DNA from: Symbiodinium natans
Lineage: Eukaryota; Sar; Dinophyceae; Suessiales; Symbiodiniaceae
Direction: 5' to 3'
DNA length: 64,000 bases
Assembly (NCBI GenBank): GCA_905221605.1
Contig: CAJNDS010002446.1
Location: 827,629-891,628, forward strand
The translations under genes were made by a program, and so were the position numbers. Shown here one piece after another: positions 12,420-23,365 of this stretch. Below the pieces are notes generated by a model, which did no database searches, was not told the DNA's origin, and was given only the letters and a program-made list of their open reading frames with translations. Each line of letters starts with the position of its first letter. Position 1 is the first letter of the stretch.

Positions 12420-13320
12420 ACATGTCTTGTCACGAGTGGTGCAATTGAGAGGGGGCCGTGGCCAGGAAGTTTCTCTCACTTTTTCAAAGTTGATGCAACA
12501 GGCTCCTCAGAGGAATCTAGCAGATTGCAGACCTCAGTGCCGGGCAACGACTGCGACAAGTTCCACTACCTGGCAGATAAGCGAACAAAAGTTCAATTCT
12601 GCATTCTCTGCTGGGTGCTTCTTCATCATTGGGGGGCCTTCCAGCTGCCCGAGGCGTGCCCAGGTCTTCTCGGAACTTGACACATGTTGCCAGCAAGTGT
12701 CATCGCGGATGACAACCTGAGGTGGTAGCCCAGGGTTCGTTACATCCGGTTACTTCGGGGATTGGGGGCTACTTAGTTTACATAGGGGTTAGAAAGGGGA
12801 ATAAGATTAAGGGTTACATGCATCCCTTTCGCGGGGGCCGCCTCAAGGTGGCCACAGAATTGAAGTCAAACTGGAAATACAGCTTGCTTTGCTCTGAGAG
12901 GCTGTGACGCTGTGCTTGAGAAACTTGGGCAGTGATCCTGGTGGTTGATAGGCAAGCTCCCCAAAAATCGTGCACCTCGGCGAACCGTCACCAACTCCCA
13001 CTGGCCCATGGAATGCAAAAAACAGTCAGGGCAAGCTGCTTGAGTTCAACTTTGCAGCGAGAGGAAGCACTGCAACTGCCCAGGACTCCCATGTCAGGGA
13101 TGCCTGGAAGCAGATGCAAAGGTCTAACAAGATGGGCCGCTCTCCACTGCGACCCCACCCACCCACATGATGACAAGACGGGTGGGGCACATTGTGACCA
13201 GTATTGCGCACATACATGGTACACAACCGGAAACCTGGCCACCCTGCACAGAAAACTGCAAGTCAAGTCGCTCAGCGACGATATAATCAATTATGGTCAT
13301 TCATCGTTCGTCATTACCAT
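12420..13320. other. No supported gene
   Basis: Frames at 12,399-12,720 (plus) and 12,988-13,290 (minus) are open with ordinary composition; nothing links them to exons or families. Confidence 0.4.
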
Positions 13321-13321
13321 C

Positions 13322-13565
13322 ACTTGAAAGAGTTCGCAAAGGTTGTGTTCCTCGATTGCCTTGCCCCGTTCGTCAAGCTGCGCTATCTGTTTGTAGGTTT
13401 GGAACCTGGTGGTCGCCGGCTTTCTTGGACCTCAGAATTGCGGATGACCTCTTGCTGTTCGTGAAGCCCGCGCAGCGCAACTGCGTAACGAATGGGCGTG
13501 TCAAGTGCTGTCACGTCGGAAATCAAGAGCAACAACTCAGCAACATCTGATGTTGTGGGCTTTCA
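13322..13565 (-). CDS. Unknown exon pair or frame-shifted gene remnant
   Basis: A minus-strand segment from about 13,560 to 13,405 encodes a helical, Leu/Ala/Glu-rich stretch without a starting Met. A second segment in another frame, about 13,435-13,322, is also strongly protein-like and ends in TGA. They overlap by too little space for an intron, so either the gene carries a frameshift near 13,430 or an indel is present in the assembly. Function unknown. Confidence 0.35.
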
Positions 13566-14189
13566 GAGCAGTCGTTGCAAACTGATCGCAATGCTTGGTT
13601 CTGACACGGTACGTCCGATGTTGTTTGTATTCCTATTGGTGTTTTGCCATGCATGTTGGAAATCTGCGAAGTGCAGGCTGGCATACTCCAACTAAACATT
13701 GCAGCATGTGGACGACAACATGTCTGGAGAGGGACCGCAGATTTAGACAACAACACGCGAATCGCTCGGACGATAGTCGCACCGTTACTAATATCAATAT
13801 CAGAAACGAAATAGGACATTGACTCAAGTCAGAACCACACCATAATGAGCACAAGAACACTGATGACCTGAAAGCCAGTCAAACGAGTGGGCACGAAGCA
13901 GCCAGCGAGAAACAAACGCAGTGACGAAGAATTTGCATCAATGTTCATCTCAATATGAATTCGCATATGAAATTACGACTGAAATGCGTATTCGCTGTAA
14001 TACTGCTGATGAATCACGACATTCCCGCAGCCGCTGGGCGACGTTTGCTTCGAGCCCTGTTGTTTCGGCCCGGAAGGTCCGGGGCCGGGGGCCCTAAAAA
14101 AACGGTGTAAGGCCTGGAGACCCAGGCTGACACTTGAGGGCTTCAGGGCCCTCAGCCCCAAAAGCCCGGACCAGCGCTTGATATAACAT

Positions 14190-14384
14190 GCTTAGGGCTT
14201 AGGGTTTTGGGTTTACTCGGCGCTGTCTCTGAGTCTGAGCATCTGAGCGCGACTGCACTGTGAACCAGCACATCATCGGGACCACCCCCAGCCGAGGGTT
14301 TCGTAGTTAGGGTTTAGCGGCTTTGGGGGTTCATAGGGCATGATAGGGCTTAATCGGGTTTAATGGGGTTTAAGGTTTTGGGCC
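14190..14384. repeat. Scattered TTTAGGG-derived patches
   Basis: Degenerate units (GCTTAGGG, GGGTTTAG, GGGTTTAATGGG) at 14,190-14,214 and 14,297-14,384, separated by unique sequence. Confidence 0.7.
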
Positions 14385-14684
14385 CAAACCACCTCGCTCG
14401 TGCGTTTTGGCATATTGTTCAGTGGGCAGGGGGGGTAGGGGAGGGGGAAGAAAGCAGAGACGCCGCTCAGACACGCAGGCTGCCAACCCATGAAAAATGT
14501 CTGCCATACGAGCGAAAAGCAAACAGTCAAATTGAAGCTTCAAATGTGTTCGGAAACGAATATAGAATCATCATCACCATCAACATCACCATACTGTGTG
14601 AAACTCCTCTTTGAGAAACACCCTGGCAAAAGCAAGCCGTGACAAATGCAAGCTCAAGGATTACGATCAGTCGCCTGTGAACTC

Positions 14685-16510
14685 ACCACTCAGCATCTCC
14701 AGGCGGAAAGCCACGTGGCCGCGAACTAGGACATCGCCTGCCAGCTTCACATCATTCAACTGGAGACTGAACCAGGCACGGGTGCCATCGGCATCGTGCT
14801 TCCACTCAGCGACATGTACCTGTCGTCATGTCGAAGGAAACGTGCTCGTCACTCTCGCCAACCGCATCACATGCCGCATAGAAAACCACGGGCTTAGTGA
14901 GGTGGTCGGAGCCTCAGATCTCGCTACAGTTGCCGGCTGCCACCATCGAGGCTGTGGCACGCGAAGCCCTACAATTAGGTTCTCAGCCGCGGCACCGTCG
15001 GCAGATGCCAAAGCCACTGGCGGCACTGCTCGCCCGGCCACAAGGTCCAGAACAGATCCCACAGACACCTCAACTTCGGACCTAGTGAAAGTTGGAGAGC
15101 CTGCAATGTGACGCTCGCGACCTTTGACTTCTTTGAGGGGGCTTGCCGAGCTGAGCTGAATGCAATTTGAGCGACTCTTTTGTCCATAATCACTTGTTTC
15201 AGGTCCATGGCCGTCCACTGCTTGGGGACCACGACAGGCAAGGGCAGTGTCACATCTGCCGTTCCGTTGTACGCGGTGACAGTGCAGAACGCGGCTTCGG
15301 GCGGTGCCTAGCGAATCAAAGGCGTCGTCACTCGAAAGCACGAAGAAAAAGACCCTAAACCCTAAAGCATCCCTAACCCCTAAACCCTTGTGAGCCGGGA
15401 CGCGTCAACATTGGATGATGTAAGCGCACCTGTTTGCTGATCGATCGTCAACCACGGAGCGTGTGGTGTACATGCCACGCGCCACTTGCTGTAGGTATCG
15501 CTGGATGTACTAGGCAAGTAGGGACTTTCTGCTGGAAAAGAAAGAATCTTCCCCGCATAAGCGAAGTACTGCAAATTAATCTTGACCTTTTTTGGCGTGC
15601 AAACACCACAAACAATGTGTCAATGTCGCAGCACGATCAAAGATCAAAGAAAAGAGGGAAGAGTCGAAAAATAGCAACCCCAAAAACTGGCCCAAAAATG
15701 CACCGAGTCACCGTGCTGTTTTCGATCAAGCCTTTTGAGTCGTCCTGCACGGCTTGGATGACACACTCCACCTCCACGGGTTCCTCTGCCGTGGGAGTGC
15801 CCGAGATTTCGCCCGTCTCAGCATTGAGGCGCAAACCCATGGAGTGCAAATCGCATCCGGAGCCTTCCAGCACACCACCCACGCGGTAGCTGGAAGCCGT
15901 GCGTGGGTGCGGCTGGTCCTGCGCAGCAACAGGGCATGATGAGCAACATGGCCGACCAACAGTCACAGCATGGCGCGACGTCCTTCATCGGCGCACCCAG
16001 GACGAAGGACCGGACGTTTGCCGAGTATGTGAAGGGGGTGCTTGTTTGTAGTCCGCCCCCGCAAGCACAGCAAGCATCCACGGCGCTGAGTCCTGAAAGC
16101 TGCACATATCGCATTCAAAGAAATCGAGCGACATGACACACCAGCATTCTGCGTTAAAGCCTGTGCCTGGCGACATGCTTCCGGACAAGTGGCCGTTGTA
16201 TTTGTAGTCTGCCATATCAACATTGGCGACAATGTTTGCGTTGAAATCAGATAGACTTTTGCTGCCATCCTGGCAGATCCCCTGGGCCTTAGCCAGAGAG
16301 CCACAGTTCTCCAAAAAGGAACCCGCAAAGCCTCGGAAAAGCAGTGCCTCCTGACCCACACTCCTACAAGTGCATCCAATCCAGCTAGCAGGCCACGTAG
16401 TCTGCGCAAGAGTTGCCAGAAGGATCCACGAAACCTGGAATGTCGCGGCATGCAATACATCCGTTCGGACCTTTTCGAAATCCTCAGCTGAGATGCAACG
16501 ACGAGCCACG
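14685..16510 (-). CDS. Multi-exon extracellular protein with Ig-like (He_PIG-type) repeats
   Basis: At least five minus-strand segments are protein-like. About 16,500-16,090 is a Cys-rich region. 15,918-15,732, after a GCGCAG acceptor, holds the hallmark LNAETGEISGTPT of putative Ig (He_PIG) repeats. About 15,590-15,395 holds the related APWLTIDQQTGAL. About 15,305-15,140 ends a repeat with the CTVTAYNGTAD pattern. About 14,900-14,685 is a beta-rich tail. Repeat spacing agrees with several consecutive Ig-like beta-sandwich units of a surface or secreted protein. Splice junctions are only partly fixed: a GA or GC donor is needed near 15,740. Between about 14,900 and 14,685 the frame changes without room for an intron, which suggests an indel or decay. 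A telomere-like tract lies in one intron. Confidence 0.55.
15353..15390. repeat. Short CCCTAAA tract in an intron of the Ig-like gene
   Basis: Four imperfect CCCTAAA units lying between two exon-like segments. Confidence 0.8.
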
Positions 16511-16534
16511 TGTTACAACTGGCACGAGTTGAAG

Positions 16535-16800
16535 ATAGACTAGTAATAATAACAACAATAAGTATACTACTAATAAAAATAATACCAATAAGGATACTTC
16601 TAATAATAATACTACGAATAGTGTAATTGGTGCGGAATACGGGCGCACAGGCATCGTGACGAGGCTCCACCAGCACAGTGGGCACACTTAGATCCATCGG
16701 CTTGTGCACAGCCCGAGCAAGTAGTCCTGACTCGGGCTCAGAAATACTAGTGCTAATAATCATAATCGTAATAATTATGGTAAGAATAATACTAATCACA
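16535..16800. repeat. Two ATT/AAT-type degenerate microsatellites
   Basis: TAATAATAA-like units with interruptions at 16,535-16,625 and 16,745-16,800. The 120 bp between them is more GC-rich and may contain an upstream exon of the Ig-like gene on the minus strand. Confidence 0.8.
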
Positions 16801-17107
16801 ATACATCAGGCATTATCAGGCAAACAACTAGGTTGGAGGAATGAGTGACGGAGTGAGGAAGTACAGTAGTGGGCTCGAAGTGGAAGCACGTCCCGTTGTC
16901 CCTCTACCATGAACAGCACTGACCCAATCCGAGGATCTTTGCTGCTTCACAGCAACTGACAATGGCATCGCCAGTGCTTTCGAATTTCACCAAGGTGGTT
17001 TGCTGAAGAGAACCTCAAGGCAGCATAAATCCGAACTGTACGAGCCGGGCTGCTGCTTGCATTGCTGCCGAGGAAGATGTAACAAGAGTAACATAATTCA
17101 TCATCGT

Positions 17108-17270
17108 TTCAGACTACCACGGAGAGGAGGCGGAGCAGCGAGAGACACAAACGCAGTCTGCCAAACTGTGCTCTCAAGCTGTTCCATCGAAACAGTGCGA
17201 AGTGCTGCCAAAGGTTCACGCTGCAGCTTGTTTTCCAAGTGAATTCGAGAGAAGACTGACGCTCGCATTG
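17108..17270 (-). CDS. Unknown exon-like segment
   Basis: About 52 codons in one minus-strand frame ending at TGA (17,108), helical and charged, with an internal Met near 17,264. No partner exon or domain identified. Confidence 0.3.
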
Positions 17271-17762
17271 CCGTGGCTTTGGTCCTTCACTCAGCACACG
17301 CAATTCTGGACATGATTCGAAGTGGTTGCAAGGCGCCGTACTTCACTAGTTATCACAGCGGGATCCAAGTGCAACTCGAGCAAGTACAGAAGCATTGCAT
17401 CACTGGACGTTGTCCCGGGAGTGTCCGGGATTGTGCCATACCCCTCTCATGGCTGGAAAGCCACGTCGCGAACGGCGCGAAAAACGCCCCTATCATCTCA
17501 AGGCTCTTACGCACTCTGACACACACGCTGTAGTGAGCCACATGATCCAAAGGTCAAACCACGCCGTCCAGTCCTCGGCCATGCCTGCCAGCCTCTTGTT
17601 CTTGCGAGCTCGACACTGCTCAAACAAGGGGCCCTCCGGAGGTGGCAAGTCTTTCACCTGCCAGGACTTTTAAAATGTATTTATGTATGTGGAACAAGGT
17701 TAATTTTACTGTTATTGGCGGGCATAGCTTGCCAAGCCTTGAGGTTGCCCTCATGTTGCTCC

Positions 17763-18062
17763 TCATCCTGGTGGCCACCTAGGAAACGTTTCAGGGGCCG
17801 TGTCATGACGGGAAGTGCTTAACAACACAAAATCTGCCAACGCAACCGTATCAAACGAGCGGATGCCAACAGAAAACTTCTGAGCAAAACGGGAAAGCTT
17901 GTGTTGTGGGAAACCCTTTTGCAAAATGTCAACAATCATGGCGGTGATGCGTTCGGACTCCCAGTCGCAAAAACAAATGCGATTTAGAGTTCCGCCTGTT
18001 CTGAATACCCCTGCCAGTCCACGGTGAAACTCAAACGTTGTTGGTGACTTGAAAAGTTGGAA
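17763..18062 (-). CDS. Exon-like 99-codon segment without Met, possibly retroelement-derived
   Basis: The minus-strand frame 18,062-17,763 has no starting Met and ends in TGA. It contains an FHRG...LNRI arrangement recalling the FHR...DRI stretch near the C-terminal end of AP-type endonucleases of LINE elements, but the rest does not obviously match. Neighbouring sequence offers no reverse transcriptase. It may be a host exon instead. Confidence 0.3.
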   Translation of the reverse strand, partial: FQLFKSPTTFEFHRGLAGVFRTGGTLNRICFCDWESERITAMIVDILQKGFPQHKLSRFAQKFSVGIRSFDTVALADFVLLSTSRHDTAPETFPRWPPG

Positions 18063-18063
18063 A

Positions 18064-19300
18064 TTCGAGCTTCACTTCTGCAACTGCCTTATCAAAGCTC
18101 AATCCAAGATTTGAGGACGCTGCTTAACTCCTCCACGTCCAACGGATCCATCACGTGGTGGGTCCGAACCTTCCACAAACAAATGTGACAAAAACTGTTA
18201 TGAACACACTCCAGGGCACGTTCGTTTTCATTGAAGCAGTTCTCCCAGAGTTCTCCACACCTGCAATAACGCTGGACTGGGAGTCGCATGTGGCACACCT
18301 GGCACAACAGGATTGCACACGGTCACACACACACACACACAGCTCCATCCATGAACATCTCCACTGGAGCAGTTCAATGATCGCCTGGAAGATGTACATG
18401 GGACGATGACGCCCCAACGGTAACAAGTACGTACGCCTTGGCGGCATGTCACACGCCAAGCAAATGCCACGGAACCGACTGCACGATCTTGTGCACACCA
18501 GACCCACTGCTAAATTCTGGCAAGTGGCAAAGAGGCTCTGCATGACTGGCATTTTTGCCAGCCTCATATGCCACGAGCACAAACGCAAACTGTTGTCCAA
18601 CAAGCCGCAGCATGTAGCAGCATAACAATCATCCTTGCGAACCAGGCACAGAGAAACGGTCACTCTGAGAGAACGAATTGGAATTTAGCTGGAAGCCAAA
18701 CAGCACGCGGTTTGATGATGCAAGCCTGGATTCACACATGTCTCTTCTGGCTTTGCCTTCCCAGCAGCTGTCGACCGCGCATTCCCGAATGCATTTTTTT
18801 CCCGGCCCTTTTTTCCGTCGTCCAACGCGCGGCGAGGTCCCCGTGCAGGCCTGAAAGCACACGGGGCACCGACCACGGGCAGGCTGCCAGGCGCAGCGCA
18901 CGCTCACGCCAGGCGGCTGGCGACACTTCCCCCCTTCCCCGCCTTCTCACGCGCTGCCAGCGCTCGCATAGGCAATAGAGGCAGCAAGCAGTCCCCGAAA
19001 GTGTCCCCGAAGGCTGGTGCGCAAAAGGTTTTCCCAAAAGATAGTCATTCGGACGAATAGCCAATTAAATCAAAAACGACGAATCCCGCACAACCCTCGT
19101 TCTTATCTTCCTTTCGTTGCAAAGGTCGAAGCCCCCATCAAATCCCCAAGCCCTCCAGAAGCAACCAATTAGGCCCTAAGCCCCCAAGATCTCCGCAGCC
19201 TTAAATTTGCACCCCCCCCAGCCCTCCAGAAGCAAACAATTTAGCTCCCAAGGTCACAGCAACCTTAAATTTCAATCCTCCTCCCCCACACCAATCCTCC
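18064..19300. other. No supported gene; (CA)10 at 18,323-18,342
   Basis: Minus-strand 18,151-18,663 is open but Cys-rich and low in support. From about 18,800 the DNA turns GC-rich as the transposon block begins. Between 19,120 and 19,320 the phrase CCCTCCAGAAGCAA(C/A)CAATTA and similar words recur three times. Confidence 0.45.
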
Positions 19301-19329
19301 AAAAGCAAACGACTAAACTAGCACGCCAA

Positions 19330-19770
19330 TTTCGTTATGGCAGGGAGCCCAGGCAGCGCCCCGTTGGCCGGGACGACGCGGCGCGGGCGGGCGCAGACCG
19401 CGTGCCGCGGCGGCGGACGCTGCACGCCCGAAACGCCAAACCACGTATCCGGAGCTGTTGGCCGCCCGTAGGTGTGGCCTGGTCATGCTCGCGGTCGAGG
19501 CGGGCGGGCGCTTTGGCGCCGAAATGGTGGATTTCCTCTGCCGTCTGGCCGCCTCCAAAGCGCGCGCCGCCTTGGCTCCGGGCCGCGGCCCGGCAGGCGG
19601 CTGGTCACCGCTGGACAAGCATGCTGGCCGTCGCAGCGCAGCGGGCTCTCGCGCTATCACTCCTGGAGCTGCCGCTGGACAGGGCAGATGAGTGTGATGG
19701 GGCGGAGCCGCCGCTGGCACGCAGTGCGCCCTGTCTCGGTGTGGAGCCCCCGGCGGTGTGACCGGGCTGG
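19330..19770 (+). pseudogene. Broken endonuclease end of an R2-type retroelement (plus strand)
   Basis: Plus-strand translation at about 19,438-19,570 gives TYPEL...EAGGRFGAE, and near 19,621 LAVAAQRALA...LLELPL. Both match, in the same order, the C-terminal endonuclease part of the nearly complete element at 22.9-25.9 kb. The two matches are in different frames, so the copy is dead. It faces the opposite way to the reverse-transcriptase fragment that follows it. Confidence 0.75.
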
Positions 19771-20088
19771 CCTCCGCCATGGCGTCGAGGCCTTCGGCAG
19801 GAGGACCGCGGGCGAACAGCTCCAAGATGAGTTGTGTGGTTCGAAGAAGCTGCTCCGCCAGCTGGTCCGACCAAGCCGGCAGTTGCCCACTATGCACCCG
19901 ACGTTGTAGAGCGTGGACGGAGCTGCCTGCCGGGCATGCCGCTCTATTCGCGGCCGCCGGGCGTACTCTGCAAGCAGCGCAATCGCCAGCCATGTTTTTT
20001 TTAAAGATGCTTTTTTACTCCTGCATACTCCTGCCCATCTTGTGTCCGGTCAGAGAGGGGGTCCTACGGAGCCTACGAGGCCCTACGA

Positions 20089-21330
20089 CTACGACAGGTG
20101 TCGCAGCGGCAGGCGGCTCGGCCCCTTGGCCTTTGCGAGGTCGAAAACGCGGTCGAGCGGCGGACCCGCAACGCTGGCGGCCTGCGGCGGTTGAGGCCAT
20201 GGGTGCCCAAGGGCAGTGCTTGCGACTGCCTGCTGCATTGCGACATACAGCATGCCCCACCAGCGACGCGTCCAGCCGGAAGACGCGGCGGCGCGCGGGG
20301 TAGGTGGAGGGCCGGCCATAGAACAGACGCACAAAGGGCAGCAGCTCAGGCGCGACTTCGTGAGGAAGGCTGCCCTGGACATGCAGTCGTATGCACGGCG
20401 TCCATCAAGCGACACCAGTACCGTGTCCGGGCGCAGCGCTAGTGCGGCCCGGACATGGGCTGCTAGCGCGGCCCGGACACGGGCTGCGAGAGCATCCGTG
20501 CCGGCCCGCGCCTGCTGCGCAAATTGATACGGGCGAGTGGCTCGGTCAAAGGTCCCGGGCCACTCCTTTGCGAGGGTGCGTGACACCAGGCGGCGAAACG
20601 TGTCCCCGGTAGCGATGCCTCGTACCCCTCCATCCGCCTTCCGCAAAGCTGTCAGCCGCGTTCGCGCAAGACCATCAGCGACGTCCGCGGGGACCTGTGC
20701 TCGCGCCAGGTGGGTCGCGGCTTCTGCGAGGAGGTCGTGCTCCGCACGCATGCCGGAAAGGCTGGCCGCGCCGCGTTTGCGAGCGTCACGGAGCGGCTAC
20801 AGCCTTCGCAGGCAGGCGGACTGGTTGCGCCGGTTCGTAGCGGCCGGTATGGCGGTGTGTTCCGGCGGGCGACGCTCGGGGGTCCGTGAGGGCCCGGTAG
20901 GTCGTCTCATCCCCGGGCACCAAATCCGCCGCAGTGAGGACATGGCGCGGTCGGGTCAGCTCGCCCATTCTCACCTTCACGCACGCTCGGCGCTGTCTGC
21001 CTAGCTCGAGCGTCTCCGCGTCCTGGGCCGGGCGCGCGGGGTTGGGTTTACCACTGTTGGCGCGGGCTTCGCGCAGCAGTCGCGTCCAGTCGCCTCGCTC
21101 AAACGCGGCTGCTCTGGCCAGTAGCTCGGCTCGCCCTTCTGCACCTTGTTGCGGTGCGGGCCAACAGCATCCTCGGCGCCAGCAGGAACAACTTCCACGC
21201 ACGCGATGTGGCGGCAACGTCACCGGCGTAGAGCACACCAGCCGCGCACCGCGGCTCGCATGGAGGGAGGGACGTCCTGCAGCGTAGGCACCGGGCGCTG
21301 CAGCTCCGAGGCCAAACTGACCTCACAACT
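20089..21330 (-). pseudogene. Frame-shifted reverse-transcriptase fragment
   Basis: On the minus strand, 21,290-21,240 carries WKLFLLAPRMLL, matching residues 47-58 of the intact element. 21,238-20,786 matches the following acidic linker, and 20,751-20,330 matches the RT core, including the K-x-G-G-V-R and G-D-T-F-R-R-L-V motifs and motif A (VSLDGRRAYDCMS). The frame shifts at least twice, and the part carrying motifs B and C is absent or scrambled after about 20,330. It is a related but divergent copy. Confidence 0.75.
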
Positions 21331-21539
21331 TACCACACCTTGAGACCCTATTCATCTTGTTGATTCACTCCCCTCACTCTGACACAACCCTCACTTTGAC
21401 ACAACTTACCACACCTTGAGACCCTAACTCTCATATCTTGGTCTAACCGTTCACACCTCTTTTGACTCTCGTCGCGGCGGGCGGCGGGTTGTGTCGAACG
21501 TCGTCGGCCAAGCTTCGCGCGGCCGCTGCCGCCATGGCC

Positions 21540-21925
21540 CCAGCATACGACTCGAGAAGTGCGGACTGCACTGCTGCCGTGAGGTAGCCATCGGGCGCCA
21601 TGCAGAGTAGCACTGCGGCCGCGAGCGGAAACGGTGCGTCTAGCAGCGCGGGCAGCCCGTCAAGGCAGTCGCGGCGTCACGGTCCTTTTGTTTGATGCGC
21701 CAGCCTTCGTCCTGGACCTCGCCACCGCGAGCAGGGTCCGGGCGAGTGCCGCGGGCGAGACAGGTGGCGCCTCACGCAGTATGGACACGAGCTGGTCGAA
21801 ACGAGTGCCAATCCGCGGGCACGATAGCCAAGCTTGGCGGGCACGTGCCGTCAAATGGCCCGCGGCCGCGTGCAGCAAGGATAGCAAGGGGACGTGCAGC
21901 CAGGAGTTTCGCTCGCCGGGCATGG
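21540..21925 (-). pseudogene. Probable 5' coding part of the same retroelement family
   Basis: Minus-strand 21,923-21,660 is an 87-codon frame with a helical Leu/Ala/Arg-rich product; after a shift near 21,660 a second Ala-rich frame runs to about 21,480. Position, composition and orientation fit sequence upstream of the RT fragment, but the better-preserved copy lacks a clear counterpart, so the assignment is by context. Confidence 0.4.
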
Positions 21926-22754
21926 TGCTCGGCGGGCGGGCGTCCTGCCAACGGCTGCGTCGTCCGGTAGGCGCGGCGGCACGGCGGGTGAGAGCGGCGG
22001 TGTGAAGCCGGGTGCTGTCGGGGGCTGCGCTCCGAAGATATGCGGCGGGGCCTTTCCGCGGGGTGAGGCGAAGGGCGTGGTGGCGCTTAGCGCGTCCGAC
22101 AGCGTCACCGCGGTGTCAGTGTCGGAACTATGGCCCTCCCGCGTGGCTCCTCCCGGACCGTCAGGCGAGCCGGGGCCAGCTGCATCTGGGTGAGGGCATG
22201 AAGCGCTCTCTCCCGACGTTGCGCTGTGTCGCGGGAACGTAGTTTCGCTGTGACGCACCCTACGGTCAAGCTCCCCCCCCGCAACGGCGCATGCAAACAC
22301 GCTAGCAGCATTTATTTTTTCCCGCACGCACGTCCCACATGTGAACTCAAATCAGCGGCTCTGTATGGAGTCGCCCATGATTCAGGAAGCGAACTGCAGC
22401 GGCCAAAATGCTGCTTCTGCAACAAACATGCACGGATGGAACCAAAACAAACAAAAAAGGTCCAACTTGCAAGCAAAGGCATGCGCGCGTGGATTCCGGG
22501 CGAGGAGACGCCTGCATTCGCGCGCGGCGGGCGTCGTCTCACATTGTTTCACGGTCACACAGCTACAGCCGGCACCTCCGCCGCTGCCGTGTCGGCGTCG
22601 CGCGGGCGGGTTGCAAGCAGAGCTCCAGGGCGAACCAACAAGAGCAGGGCCGCCGAGGACATGGGCGCTTTGGGAGGCACCAGCCCCAAGCAAAAACAAA
22701 AAGGTGGCCATAATGATGACCCGCTTGCAGAGGGGGGGGGGGTGGGGGGGATTC

Positions 22755-22777
22755 GAAATAGGTGGGCCACCTATTTC
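22755..22777. repeat. 23-bp perfect palindrome of the GAAATAGGTGG motif
   Basis: GAAATAGGTGG, one G, then CCACCTATTTC. The same motif forms the core of the inverted-repeat element at 26.15-26.52 kb and recurs near 26,790-26,890. Confidence 0.95.
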
Positions 22778-22912
22778 TGGATCTGGGGTGGGGCGGGGGG
22801 GGGGGGTAACCACAGTGCCAACACAGCGTTTGCTGAGAGTCTTTTTTTTTTTTTTCGCGCGCCTTTTTCCGCAGCCTGTCATAGCGGGGGTCGGGGTCGG
22901 GAGGGAGGGGCC

Positions 22913-23365
22913 TCACCGCCGCGGCGGCACGCGGCTGGCGGGCGGGGGGCGATCCCAGCGACCATCGGCCAGGACCTCGTGCAGCTCAGGCGCGGCATCA
23001 TCGCCGTTGCTCTCACCTGCAAGGGGCAGCTCGAGCAAGGAAGATGCGAACGCGCGCTGGGCCGCAACGGCCAGGAGCGCCGCCCATCGCGCCACCCAGG
23101 CGGCCTGAGCCGCCGGTCGGAGGTGCGCTGGGATGGTGGCGGCTCGGTGGCGGGCCAGGAGGCGCAGGAAGGTGGCTGCTTCCGTGCCAAAGCGCCCACC
23201 CACTTCCAGGCCAATGACGACCAGGCGGCACCGCCGGGCACGGAGGAGCTCGGGGTACGTGCCATGTCGCTTGCGCCGCGCTGCTGCGGTGACAGAGCGC
23301 CCCGGCTCAACATCAGCCCGCGGGTGGGGCTCGCCCGTACGTGTGAGCGGGGAGACGAGCGTGGA
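22913..23365 (-). pseudogene. Out-of-frame end of the endonuclease domain
   Basis: In a second minus-strand frame the protein continues with STLVSPLTR, then TYPEL, LVVIGLEVGGRFGTE and LLAVAAQRA, and stops at 22,913. The same blocks occur in the copy at 19.3-19.8 kb, which shows that this is the natural continuation of the RT frame and that the break is secondary. Confidence 0.8.

Noticed and set aside
15963-16799. 278-codon minus-strand frame with a hydrophobic start
   Set aside because: Its first part translates an AT microsatellite and the rest is out of frame with the better segment of the Ig-like gene.
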